DNA of 64,000 bases from Clostridiaceae bacterium AF10-41 (GTDB lineage Bacteria; Bacillota; Clostridia; Clostridiales; Clostridiaceae), in assembly GCA_027686065.1 (NCBI GenBank), contig JAQCTH010000001.1, positions 1 through 64,000 of the forward strand, written 5' to 3'. Below, piece after piece: positions 16,872 to 25,355 of the stretch. A program made the position numbers and the translations under genes. The notes beneath the pieces were generated by a model. It was given only the letters and a program-made list of their open reading frames with translations, searched no databases and was not told where the DNA came from. Numbering within the stretch: the stretch's first letter is position 1; the number at the start of each line of letters is the position of its first letter.

Positions 16872-17795
16872 TCAATTATTTTCATATAATGGAGCACCTT
16901 CGATATATAAGCCATTTTTATTCTTAAGCCAATTAGAATAACTTTCTTTATAATTTGAGGAGCTATTTTCTAAAGTGTAATTATAAAAATATTCTAAAAA
17001 GGTGCCTCTAAATATACTATCTGTAAGAACTATCCCTCCAATAGAAATTTGATCATTAAGTATTGTTGATAATGATAAATTAGAGGTGTTTTTTAACATT
17101 TGAAACATTGCCATAAACATAGTTGTTCGCCCTTCTCCAGATTTGCAATGAAATAGTAAATGAACATCATCATCAAGGTTATTAACAAAATTCACAAAAC
17201 TATCAATCTCAGTAGGAGATGGAATATAGTTATTTCTAACAGGAATCCTCTTATATCCAATCCCAAAGTTTTTACAAAGATTTTCTTCATTTAGGATAGT
17301 TGATGATTTTATTGACTCTAAATATTCACCAGTTGTTTTAAAGATTGGAATATTATTTCCTAAAGCTATTTTTGATAAATCTGAAGATTCACATTTAATG
17401 GTATCTTCAGAATTTAGATTATTATTTATAGTTTGAAAAAGACTATAATAACTTATCGGGCTATCATCTATAAAACCATGAGATTCTTGTCTTAGGTCCA
17501 CAATGATTATTTTAGGACTATTTATGGCTACTTTTATGTTATCTATTTGGCTAGGTCTAAATTGAGAACATCCAGAAATGTTTAATTCTTGAATACTCCT
17601 AAATCTAGGAGGAAGTTTATAATTTTTTTTTATATCTAATATTAAAAATTTATCCTGAAGAAATGGAATATTATCAGGAGAGTTAGAAATAGCCATAGTT
17701 ACAGTGGAGTTATATAATAAAAAGAATATTGTTAAGAATATAATAAAAATATAAATAAAATTAATATTTTTACTTTTTAAAATAAAATTCTTCAT
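16872..17795 (-). CDS. Secreted phytase-like protein tyrosine phosphatase
   Basis: The 307-residue protein has an N-terminal membrane or signal segment (~12-34) and then the layout of PTP-like inositol phosphatases. An early LNISGCSQFR segment and the hallmark VDLRQESHGF (99-108) are followed by the P-loop HCKSGEGRTT at 216-225, with nucleophile C217 and R223. Known members remove phosphates from myo-inositol polyphosphates outside the cell. In ruminant-bacterium phytases the general acid is the Asp of a TDH motif. The matching place here appears to read RNN (187-189), so catalysis may be altered. It is a single minus-strand gene. Confidence 0.83.
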   Translation of the reverse strand: MKNFILKSKNINFIYIFIIFLTIFFLLYNSTVTMAISNSPDNIPFLQDKFLILDIKKNYKLPPRFRSIQELNISGCSQFRPSQIDNIKVAINSPKIIIVDLRQESHGFIDDSPISYYSLFQTINNNLNSEDTIKCESSDLSKIALGNNIPIFKTTGEYLESIKSSTILNEENLCKNFGIGYKRIPVRNNYIPSPTEIDSFVNFVNNLDDDVHLLFHCKSGEGRTTMFMAMFQMLKNTSNLSLSTILNDQISIGGIVLTDSIFRGTFLEYFYNYTLENSSSNYKESYSNWLKNKNGLYIEGAPLYENN

Positions 17796-18015
17796 ATAGA
17801 ACCTCCTATATATGTAATATATCTAATAGATATTTTGTGCATAAAAAATTAAAATATCCTTTTATATAAAATATTCTAAAGTAGCTATAAATTACTAAGC
17901 ATATAAATTTTTATAAGGGTTAATATAATAGTGTAAACAAAAAGCTTTTAAATGAGAGGGAGTTCAAGTTTAAAAGAATGTTTATAAAACCAAATAGCCA
18001 AAGGAGGAATTACAG

Positions 18016-18198
18016 ATGGCAAAAACATTAGTTCCAGAAGCAAGAAAAGGATTAAGTGCATTCAAGAATGAAGTTGCATCAGAGTTAGGAGTTCCATTTA
18101 GTAATTATAATGGTAATCTAACATCAAAACAATGTGGTTCCGTAGGTGGCGAGATGGTAAAAAGAATGGTTGAACAATACGAAAGTTCAATTAAGTAA
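18016..18198 (+). CDS. Alpha/beta-type small acid-soluble spore protein
   Basis: SASPs coat and protect spore DNA and are degraded on germination. The 60-residue product has both family blocks: the germination-protease region (KNEVASELGV) and the DNA-binding block (NGNLTSKQCGSVGGEMVKRMVEQYE). A cysteine stands where asparagine is usual in SKQNGSVGG. The ATG follows AAAGGAGGAA. Such genes are driven by sigma-G in the forespore; I could not find a convincing sigma-G promoter in the 200 bp upstream. Confidence 0.97.
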   Translation: MAKTLVPEARKGLSAFKNEVASELGVPFSNYNGNLTSKQCGSVGGEMVKRMVEQYESSIK

Positions 18199-18291
18199 AG
18201 CCACAGGAACAAATTTAATTAGGGGTAATATACAATATGGATATACCGCCAAAGAATTAGTATTGTGACCATTCACAAAAGAAGAAGTTTT

Positions 18292-18335
18292 CTGAAGTGA
18301 AAATTTAATTTTTACTTCAGAGGCTTTTTTTTATT
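18292..18335 (+). terminator. Terminator downstream of the SASP gene
   Basis: CTGAAGTGAAAATT pairs with the segment ending TTTTTACTTCAG at 18320, followed by a long T-run. The 90 bp between the SASP stop and this hairpin hold no gene. Confidence 0.85.
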
Positions 18336-18444
18336 TTTTTTAGAACATATAAAAATTAATTTTATAGTAATTAAATTTAATGAAAAGCTGTATATTATAG
18401 AGTAATAGCTAGATAATTTAATATAATAAGACTTAATTAACGTA

Positions 18445-18512
18445 TTTGACTATATAAAGTAGTAGTCAAAATAACAGTATCAGTGTACTATGTAATTAAT
18501 ACAGTAATACTG
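18445..18512 (+). promoter_or_regulatory. Operator region of the GntR-ABC operon
   Basis: Two inverted repeats precede the gntR ribosome site. The first is perfect: TTTGACTA (18445-18452) and TAGTCAAA (18463-18470). The second is imperfect: CAGTAT (18475-18480) with ATACTG (18507-18512), enclosing an AGTGTA...TACAGT core. TTGACT at 18446-18451 is a candidate -35 box. The layout suits autorepression by the YtrA-type GntR protein encoded next. The exact -10 box is unclear. Confidence 0.6.
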
Positions 18513-18532
18513 ATAAGAAAGGAGATAAAAAA

Positions 18533-18907
18533 ATGGTACTTGAATTGAGTTCAAAAGAACCTATATATCTTCAGATAATTGCTTATATAAAAAAGAAAAT
18601 AGTTTCAGGTGAATTAAAGAAAGGGGAAAGGATTTTGTCAGTAAGAGATTATGCAAGTGAGTTAAAGGTTAATCCAAATACAATACAAAAAGTTTATTCA
18701 GAATTAGAAAATGAAAACTTAATATATACTCAAAGAGGAATTGGAAAATTTGTTACTGAAGATGAAAAAAAAATTAATGATTTAAGGCAAGAATTATTTA
18801 ATGAGACAATAGATAAATTTATTGAAGACTCTAAAGCATTAGGATTCACTAAAGAAACTATATTGGCAATTATATCATCAAGATATAAGGAGGATAAAAA
18901 TGAATAA
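18533..18907 (+). CDS. GntR-family regulator, YtrA subfamily
   Basis: This 124-residue protein holds an N-terminal GntR winged helix (EPIYLQIIAYIKKKIVSGELKKGERILSVRDYA, then NPNTIQKVYSELENENLIYTQRG) and only a short helical tail, as in the YtrA group. YtrA-type proteins repress adjacent ABC transporter operons and often respond to cell-wall stress. The start follows AAAGGAG. Its end overlaps the ABC ATPase start by 8 bp, so translation is coupled. Confidence 0.95.
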   Translation: MVLELSSKEPIYLQIIAYIKKKIVSGELKKGERILSVRDYASELKVNPNTIQKVYSELENENLIYTQRGIGKFVTEDEKKINDLRQELFNETIDKFIEDSKALGFTKETILAIISSRYKEDKNE

Positions 18908-19598
18908 TTTATTAGAAGTAAATAATGTATATAAATCTCTTAAGGGAAAGCATATATTGAATGGAATAAATTTAAATTTAAAAAAGGGAAGAGTATTAGG
19001 AATAATGGGGCCTAATGCGCAAGGGAAAACAACACTTTTAAATACAATACAAGGATTTTTAAAAGTTGATAAAGGAGATATAAAACTAGAAGGAGTATCT
19101 ATAAATTCTGATACTAAAAATCACATTGCATTTTTACAAGATAGAAATATTTTTAATAAAACAATGAAAATAAAAGATGCAATAAATTTATATGCAGATT
19201 TCTTTGATGACTTTGATAAAGAAAAAATGAAATATTATTTAGATTTCATGAATTTAGAGGCTGAATCAAGAATAAGAGAGTTATCTAAAGGAATGAGCGA
19301 AAAATTTAGTTTATCTTTAACTTTAAGTAGAAAAGCAAAACTATATATGTTAGATGAACCTATATCAGGTGTTGACCCAGTATCAAGAGAGAAGATTTTA
19401 GATGCTATATTAGAAAATTTAAGTGAAGAAAGTTCAATGATAATAACAACTCATTATATTGGTGAACTTGAGAGAATATTTGATGAGGTAGCTTTTTTGG
19501 GAGAAGGAACAATAATAGAATATGGAGATGCTGAAGAATTAAGAGAAAAATATAAAGCATCAATAGATGAAATTTATAGAAAGATATTCACAGAATAA
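18900..19598 (+). CDS. ABC transporter ATP-binding protein
   Basis: The 232-residue ATPase has Walker A GPNAQGKTT (37-45), the signature LSKGMSEKF, Walker B LYMLDEP and the TTHYIGELE H-loop. It belongs to the group paired with ABC-2-type permeases downstream of YtrA-like regulators. It should energise the membrane protein encoded by the next gene. The ribosome site AGGAGG lies inside the end of gntR. Confidence 0.94.
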   Translation: MNNLLEVNNVYKSLKGKHILNGINLNLKKGRVLGIMGPNAQGKTTLLNTIQGFLKVDKGDIKLEGVSINSDTKNHIAFLQDRNIFNKTMKIKDAINLYADFFDDFDKEKMKYYLDFMNLEAESRIRELSKGMSEKFSLSLTLSRKAKLYMLDEPISGVDPVSREKILDAILENLSEESSMIITTHYIGELERIFDEVAFLGEGTIIEYGDAEELREKYKASIDEIYRKIFTE

Positions 19599-19615
19599 TT
19601 TTTAGGAGGAGAAGT

Positions 19616-20314
19616 ATGAAGAATGTTTTTAATATTTTAAAATATAATTTTGGTAAATACAATTCAGGAATAAGTAAAATATTATATATAATAGCACTTT
19701 TAGCATTAATTTTTGCGACATGCGGAACTTTCATAAGGATACCATTTGTAGCGGAACTTATATCTGTTATGAATATTGCATTTGTTTCTTTATTTTTAGT
19801 TGTTAATTTTATAGTTTCATTAATAAAATTTTCGTCACAAATATCAAAGGATAAAGGTAAACTAATATTTACTTTACCAATTAAATCCTGGGAATTTATG
19901 ATTGCAAAATATATGGAATTTATTATATTACAAGGAAGTATAGCTCTTATTGTATATGTTATAACAGGTTTTACAGTAAATTCAATGGCTGATGCAATTA
20001 AAGTAACAGCGTTAGCAACAGCATATGGAACTACAATAGCTTATATAATAATTACATCTTTTATAGTAATTTTTTCATCATACATTAAAAATATAGGATT
20101 ATGTATATTAACAGTTATAATAGGGGGAGGAATTATTCAAGGGTTTGTATCAAAGATTAATTGGCTTATAACTAGACTATTTCCATATGTATATATTGAA
20201 ATAGGATCTTTTATGGAAATAGATATAATATCATCGTTATTATGGATATTGTGGATAGTGGTTTTAGTAATTACATCCATAAATCATCTAGACAGAAAAC
20301 TAGATATAATTTAA
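19616..20314 (+). CDS. ABC-2-type membrane permease
   Basis: The 232-residue protein has about six hydrophobic helices with short loops and no recognisable catalytic motif. The segment KDKGKLIFTLPIKSWEFMIAKYMEF is typical of ABC-2 permeases. Its place between the ATPase and the lipoprotein shows it is the transmembrane half of the same transporter. The substrate is unknown; export of a lipid, peptide or antibiotic is common for this gene layout. It starts 17 bp after the ATPase gene, behind TTAGGAGG. Confidence 0.85.
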   Translation: MKNVFNILKYNFGKYNSGISKILYIIALLALIFATCGTFIRIPFVAELISVMNIAFVSLFLVVNFIVSLIKFSSQISKDKGKLIFTLPIKSWEFMIAKYMEFIILQGSIALIVYVITGFTVNSMADAIKVTALATAYGTTIAYIIITSFIVIFSSYIKNIGLCILTVIIGGGIIQGFVSKINWLITRLFPYVYIEIGSFMEIDIISSLLWILWIVVLVITSINHLDRKLDII

Positions 20315-20327
20315 AGGGGGAAATAAT

Positions 20328-21134
20328 ATGAGAAAAATCTCTAAAATTATTTTAGCAGTGTTCTTAGCTGCTACATTATTAACTGGTTGTGGAATAAGGT
20401 TTGGGGTTGAAAGTAGAAGAAATAACAATTCAGGTAATTCAGTTAATTATAATGGGGAAAGTATAAATAAAACAGAATCAATAGAAGGAATAGATAAAAT
20501 TGATATAGAAATAGAAGTAAGTAATGTAACTATAATAAATTATGAAGGTAATGATATAGAAATATCAGGAACTCTTGGTAGCTTATCAAGAGGAGTAACA
20601 GTAAGTAAAAATTCTAATAAATTAGTTATTACTGAAAAGGCTAAAAAGGCTTTTAATGTAAATATAAATACTAATAATGCAAGCAATTTAGAGATAAAGA
20701 TTCCTAATTCTTATAATAAGGATATAGAATTTTCTTTTGGAGTTGGAGAATATAATATTAAAGACTTGAAAGTTAATGATATTGATATTAAAGGTGGAGT
20801 TGGAGAGCTATTAATAGAAAATATATCTTTTAATAAGTTGGATTTATCAAGCGGAGTTGGATCAGTTAACATTTATACAAATGAAAGGACTGGAGAAATA
20901 GATATTAAAGGTGGAGTTGGAGATGTTAATATATCATTAGGAGACATTAATGGAAATTTAAAATTTGAAGGTGGAATGGGAAGTGCAAATATAAAAATTC
21001 CTTCAGATGCACCAGTAAATATAAAAACAGAATCTGGACTTGGAAATTCTAATGTTAGAGCAAAGACATCAGGAGAAAATAAATATATATTTGATATTAC
21101 AATGGGAATTGGGGAATTAAATATAACAAATTAA
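20328..21134 (+). CDS. DUF4097-like beta-helical lipoprotein
   Basis: The lipobox LLTGC puts the lipidated cysteine at residue 21, so the protein sits on the outer face of the membrane. The rest of its 268 residues is a repetitive beta-rich domain with recurring GGVGE/GGVGD/GGMGS turns, as in DUF4097 (adhesin-like) proteins. It ends the GntR-ABC operon 13 bp after the permease, behind AAGGGGG. It may be an accessory or sensing partner of the transporter; that role is inference. Confidence 0.85.
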   Translation: MRKISKIILAVFLAATLLTGCGIRFGVESRRNNNSGNSVNYNGESINKTESIEGIDKIDIEIEVSNVTIINYEGNDIEISGTLGSLSRGVTVSKNSNKLVITEKAKKAFNVNINTNNASNLEIKIPNSYNKDIEFSFGVGEYNIKDLKVNDIDIKGGVGELLIENISFNKLDLSSGVGSVNIYTNERTGEIDIKGGVGDVNISLGDINGNLKFEGGMGSANIKIPSDAPVNIKTESGLGNSNVRAKTSGENKYIFDITMGIGELNITN

Positions 21135-21220
21135 AATTAAAATGCTAAAATATAATAAAAATAAATGTTAATACAAAGTAATAGAATTTTTTCTAAATTA
21201 CTAAAAATAATTTTATTCAA

Positions 21221-21246
21221 AAAAACTCCTTTGGGAGTTTTTTTCT
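21221..21246 (+). terminator. Terminator of the GntR-ABC operon
   Basis: AAAAACTCC pairs with GGGAGTTTTT over a 3-nt loop, followed by TTTT. It is a classic short intrinsic terminator. Confidence 0.88.
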
Positions 21247-21412
21247 TGTTTTTGAGTTTATTTTGTTAATTATATAGTATTAATAAAACTATAAGTTTAA
21301 AGAAATTAATATATTATTGTTATTCTATAATACTTTAATATTGTATATAAAATAGAAAAATGATAAAATGAGAACAAAAGTTCGTTTATATTTTAAAAAT
21401 AAAGGTGATAAT

Positions 21413-22534
21413 ATGAATAAAGTTAAAATATTACAAGCAGGAGATTTACATTTTGATACTCCTTTTAAGGATTTAAGTAGAAATATAGCATTAATAAGTA
21501 AAGAAGAATTACTAGAAGTATTTAGTAAAATTATCAACATATGTATAGAAGATTCTGTTGATATTTTGCTATTAACTGGGGATATCTTTGATAATTTAAC
21601 TGTTGATAAAAAAACTTTAGTTTTTATCACAAGTGAATTAGAAAGAATATGGAGTATACGAGTATTTATAGCTCCAGGAAATCATGATCCATATAATGAA
21701 AAATCATTTTATAAGATGATAGAGTGGCCAGATAACGTTCATATTTTTAAAGGAGCAATGGAAAGTGTAACTTTAGAAGATTTAGGCGTAGTTATATGGG
21801 GAGCTGCATTTACTTCTAATCATATTAACAAGAGTATTATAAAGAATATATATATTAATAATAAATATATAAATATAATGACTATTCATGGAGATATTTC
21901 CAACAATGAAGGCGGGAATGATTATAATCCAATAACATTAAAGGATATAGAATCTAGCAATATGGATTATATAGCAATAGGTCATAGACATAATTATAGT
22001 GGTATATTAAGAGAAAGAAATACTTGTTATGCTTATGCAGGATGCCCACAAGGAAGAGGCTTTGATGAACTAGGGGATAAAGGAATAATAATTGGAGAAG
22101 TTTTTAAGGGTGCAGTAAATCTTAAATTTCTTAAAACTTCTAAGAGAAATTATTATGTAATAGATGTTGATATAAGTAATTTAGTTAGTTATGAAGAGAT
22201 AAAGGATAAAATAGTTTCTTCAATAGAGGAAACTGAAAGAAAAAATAATTTGTATAAAATTATTTTAAGGGGAGAAATAGATTCATATATAAAACTAAAT
22301 GAGGAAATAATTTTTGAAAAGATTAAAGAGTATTTCTATTTTGTGAAAATAGTTGATAAAACAGGAGTAAAGCTAGACTTTGATAAAATATCAAAGGATT
22401 ATTCAATTAAAGGTGTTTTCGCAAAAAAGTTATTAGAAGAAAATGAATTAGATGATGAAATTATAAAAATGGCTTTAAAAATAGGTATACAATGTCTGTC
22501 TAATGAGGAAGTGAATTTAAATGATTATAAGTAA
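21413..22534 (+). CDS. yhaO: SbcD/YhaO-type metallophosphoesterase exonuclease
   Basis: This 373-residue protein carries the five calcineurin-like motifs in order: DLHFD (11-15), GDIFD, GNHDP, HGD and GHRH. Its partner by gene order and family is the SbcC/YhaN-like ATPase encoded next, with a 14-bp overlap. Such pairs act as DNA double-strand-end or hairpin nucleases in repair. The start at 21413 follows AAAGGTGAT; an upstream in-frame ATG at 21368 has no ribosome site. Confidence 0.9.
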   Translation: MNKVKILQAGDLHFDTPFKDLSRNIALISKEELLEVFSKIINICIEDSVDILLLTGDIFDNLTVDKKTLVFITSELERIWSIRVFIAPGNHDPYNEKSFYKMIEWPDNVHIFKGAMESVTLEDLGVVIWGAAFTSNHINKSIIKNIYINNKYINIMTIHGDISNNEGGNDYNPITLKDIESSNMDYIAIGHRHNYSGILRERNTCYAYAGCPQGRGFDELGDKGIIIGEVFKGAVNLKFLKTSKRNYYVIDVDISNLVSYEEIKDKIVSSIEETERKNNLYKIILRGEIDSYIKLNEEIIFEKIKEYFYFVKIVDKTGVKLDFDKISKDYSIKGVFAKKLLEENELDDEIIKMALKIGIQCLSNEEVNLNDYK

Positions 22535-25280
22535 AATACATATAATTTCTTTTGCTGGATTAAAGAATAAAATATTAGAGTTAGAAGATGGAATAAATAT
22601 AATATATGGTGAAAATGAAAAAGGGAAAAGTACAATTCAGAACTTCATGAGAATTTGGTTATATGGTATGAATTCCAAGAGAAGCAAGGACATAAAAAAT
22701 AATGATAGGATAAGGTTTATGCCTATTGATGGTGAAAAAATAAGAGGAGAGCTTTATGTATCAAATAATGATAGAGAATATATAATAAGAAGAAGTTTTG
22801 GAATAACTAAGAAAGAAGATACTTCAGAGATATTAGATGCAGAAACAGGAGAACTTATTACAAATATCCCAAGTGATGAGCCAGGGAAATATTTCTTTAA
22901 TGTAAATTCCTCAACATTTATAAAAACATTATTTATAAGTCAGCTAGGAGTAGCTTTTTCTAAGGACAGAGAGGAAGAGATAATAGATAAAGCTGCAAAT
23001 TTATTAGGTAGTGAAGAGGAAAATATATCAATCCAAAAAGCTTTAGAAAAACTAGATGATATAAAAAAATCAATAACTACTACAAGAAAAAATGGACAAT
23101 TAGATTTACTTAGAAATAAATATAACCTGTTAATAGAAGAAAGATATGAAGGATATAATTTATCTAAGAATAATCTTGAAAAGGAACAAAAGTTAATAAA
23201 TTTAAGAGAGAGCGGAAAATCTTTAAGAAAAGAAATAAAAAATTTAGATATATACAAAAAATATATTAAGAAGATAAAGCTTCAGAAAGAATATGAAGAA
23301 ATAACTGAATACTTAAAGAAAAAAGAAGAACTAGAAAAGAAGGAAAGATATATAGAAGAAAGTATAGCTTCAAGAAATGGAATAATAGATGAAGTTTTAC
23401 TAAATGATATAAAAGATGAAAATTCACTATATTTTAGTTTGCTAGATATGAAGATAGATGAGGAAAAAAAATTAGCAAACAGTAAAGTACTTTATCAAAA
23501 TAAAAGAAATGAATTTGAAGAAATAATTTTTATAGAAAATCTAACTAATGATGAAAAAAATAAATTTATAAAAGCTGTTATGGAAAAAGAAAATTTAGAA
23601 GAAAAAATAAGTAATTACGAAAATTTCATAAATGATATAAATTTAATAAAGAAAGAAATAGAGAAAAAACAATCATTAATAGGAAGTGCAATAAATTTTA
23701 AAGGAAGAAGAGAAGAAATTGCAAAACTATTAGAAAAATATGAAGATAAACTGAAAGAAATTAAATTTAAATTAGAACATGGTCCTAATGATATCAATAT
23801 AAAGAATACAGATAATAAAATGAAAAAGATCTATAAATTAATAAATATATTTTCTATGGTTATTGCAATACTTTTGATATCAATAATATTATTAAAAGGA
23901 AATTCGGTTTCATCATTAATTGTAGCAATAATACTAGCATTGATATTAGGAGTATTAATGTACACATCTTTCACTATAAAATATAAAATTAAAAAAGGCA
24001 GTGAAATTAATGATAGTGCACAAGGTATAAAAAAGCTAGAAGATGAAATAAAGCAAATAGAAAAGGAAATATTTAAGTTTACTAAAATTATAGGGTCAAC
24101 TTCATACGAGGATTTTATTAGAAAATTAAAACTTTTTGATGAATTTGTATTATATGAAGAAAAGCAAAATATAAAAATATCAGAAAAAGAAAATCAGGTT
24201 TACTTACTTAATATAAAAAATGTAAAAGACAATTATAAAAAGAATGAAGACTATATAAGAGATATTTTGAATTTAGCTAAAACAAATGATACAAATGAAG
24301 TTATGTTAATGTTATCTAAATATGACTTAGTAAGCAATGAGATATTATCAATAAAGATAGACATAGAAAAAGAACAAGAGTCAATTAATAAGTTAGAACA
24401 AGAGCTTAGTATAAGAGAAAAAAGAATAAGAGAAAAGCTAGAATTCATAGGTTTAGAAGATATGAATTTGTATAATTTAGAAGAAAAACTATTAGAAATA
24501 AAACAAAAAATTAAACAAAGAGATGATGTACTAAGAAGTTTAGAGAGTATAGAGGAAACATATAAAGCATTGACTAAGGATAAAGATATTAATGCTATAA
24601 AAGAAGAATTAAAAGATATTATAAATGAAAATATAAATTATAGTTATTCTTCAGAAGATGAAATAGATAATCAAGTTACAATAAAATCAAATGAATTAAT
24701 TGAAGTTGAGAAAAATATAAAAGATGTGGAAAATGATATTAATAATAGGTTTATAGGTAAAAGAGCTATATCTCAAATTGAAGAGGAAATAGAAGAAGTA
24801 CAAGAAAAGATTAGTAAATTGGAATTAAGACTTAAAGCTACTGAATTAGCTATACAAAAGATGAATGAAGCAATAAGAGAGGTTAGAGGTAACTTCGGTA
24901 GTATTTTAAATTCAAGCGTTATAGAATATTTCAATAAATTAACAGGGGACAGTTATGATAATGTGATGGTTTCAGATTCCTATGAAATGAAAATTAGAAA
25001 TGGGGTAGAGGTGTTACCAGGAGCTATGCTGAGTAATGGAGCTAATGATCAGTTATATTTATCTTTAAGACTAGCTTTTATAAATATGATATATAAAGAC
25101 ATATCTTTTCCACTTATATTGGATGATGCCTTTGTACAATATGATGATAAGAGAACTGAAAGGGCAATAGATACACTTTTAATGTGCAAATTTAAGCAGT
25201 TATTGATATTTACATGTCAATTAAGAGAGGGTAATATAGCTAAGAAGAAAAATATAAAAATTAATTATATTTATCTATAG
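22521..25280 (+). CDS. yhaN: SbcC/YhaN-like SMC-type ATPase
   Basis: The 919-residue protein is a Rad50/SbcC-like ATPase. It has Walker A GENEKGKST near residue 31, two long Lys/Glu-rich coiled coils, and Walker B PLILDDAFVQYDD near the C-terminus. At about residues 440-490 two hydrophobic helices interrupt the coiled coil where SbcC would have its zinc hook. This matches B. subtilis YhaN and suggests membrane attachment. It should form a nuclease complex with the upstream YhaO-like protein. Confidence 0.88.
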   Translation: MIISKIHIISFAGLKNKILELEDGINIIYGENEKGKSTIQNFMRIWLYGMNSKRSKDIKNNDRIRFMPIDGEKIRGELYVSNNDREYIIRRSFGITKKEDTSEILDAETGELITNIPSDEPGKYFFNVNSSTFIKTLFISQLGVAFSKDREEEIIDKAANLLGSEEENISIQKALEKLDDIKKSITTTRKNGQLDLLRNKYNLLIEERYEGYNLSKNNLEKEQKLINLRESGKSLRKEIKNLDIYKKYIKKIKLQKEYEEITEYLKKKEELEKKERYIEESIASRNGIIDEVLLNDIKDENSLYFSLLDMKIDEEKKLANSKVLYQNKRNEFEEIIFIENLTNDEKNKFIKAVMEKENLEEKISNYENFINDINLIKKEIEKKQSLIGSAINFKGRREEIAKLLEKYEDKLKEIKFKLEHGPNDINIKNTDNKMKKIYKLINIFSMVIAILLISIILLKGNSVSSLIVAIILALILGVLMYTSFTIKYKIKKGSEINDSAQGIKKLEDEIKQIEKEIFKFTKIIGSTSYEDFIRKLKLFDEFVLYEEKQNIKISEKENQVYLLNIKNVKDNYKKNEDYIRDILNLAKTNDTNEVMLMLSKYDLVSNEILSIKIDIEKEQESINKLEQELSIREKRIREKLEFIGLEDMNLYNLEEKLLEIKQKIKQRDDVLRSLESIEETYKALTKDKDINAIKEELKDIINENINYSYSSEDEIDNQVTIKSNELIEVEKNIKDVENDINNRFIGKRAISQIEEEIEEVQEKISKLELRLKATELAIQKMNEAIREVRGNFGSILNSSVIEYFNKLTGDSYDNVMVSDSYEMKIRNGVEVLPGAMLSNGANDQLYLSLRLAFINMIYKDISFPLILDDAFVQYDDKRTERAIDTLLMCKFKQLLIFTCQLREGNIAKKKNIKINYIYL

Positions 25281-25282
25281 TC

Positions 25283-25311
25283 TTGACAATAATAGTATAT
25301 GGAGATAAAAT
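25283..25311 (+). promoter_or_regulatory. Promoter of the zinc-binding lipoprotein gene
   Basis: A perfect TTGACA (25283-25288) and TAAAAT (25306-25311) are separated by 17 bp. Confidence 0.75.
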
Positions 25312-25326
25312 TATATCAGTAAATAA

Positions 25327-25341
25327 TGCAAATCATTTGCA
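25327..25341 (+). promoter_or_regulatory. 7-1-7 palindrome, candidate Zur/Fur-family box
   Basis: TGCAAAT-C-ATTTGCA is a perfect 7-1-7 inverted repeat, the geometry bound by Fur, Zur and PerR dimers. It lies between the promoter and the ribosome site of a zinc-uptake lipoprotein gene, so Zur-type repression by zinc is the simplest reading. The family assignment comes from geometry and context only. Confidence 0.65.
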
Positions 25342-25355
25342 AAAGAGGTGGATGA

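Noticed and set aside
17800-18015. Sigma-G promoter for the SASP gene
   Set aside because: Candidate boxes (GCATATA near 17900, TATAATA near 17925) fit the consensus poorly, so I did not annotate them.
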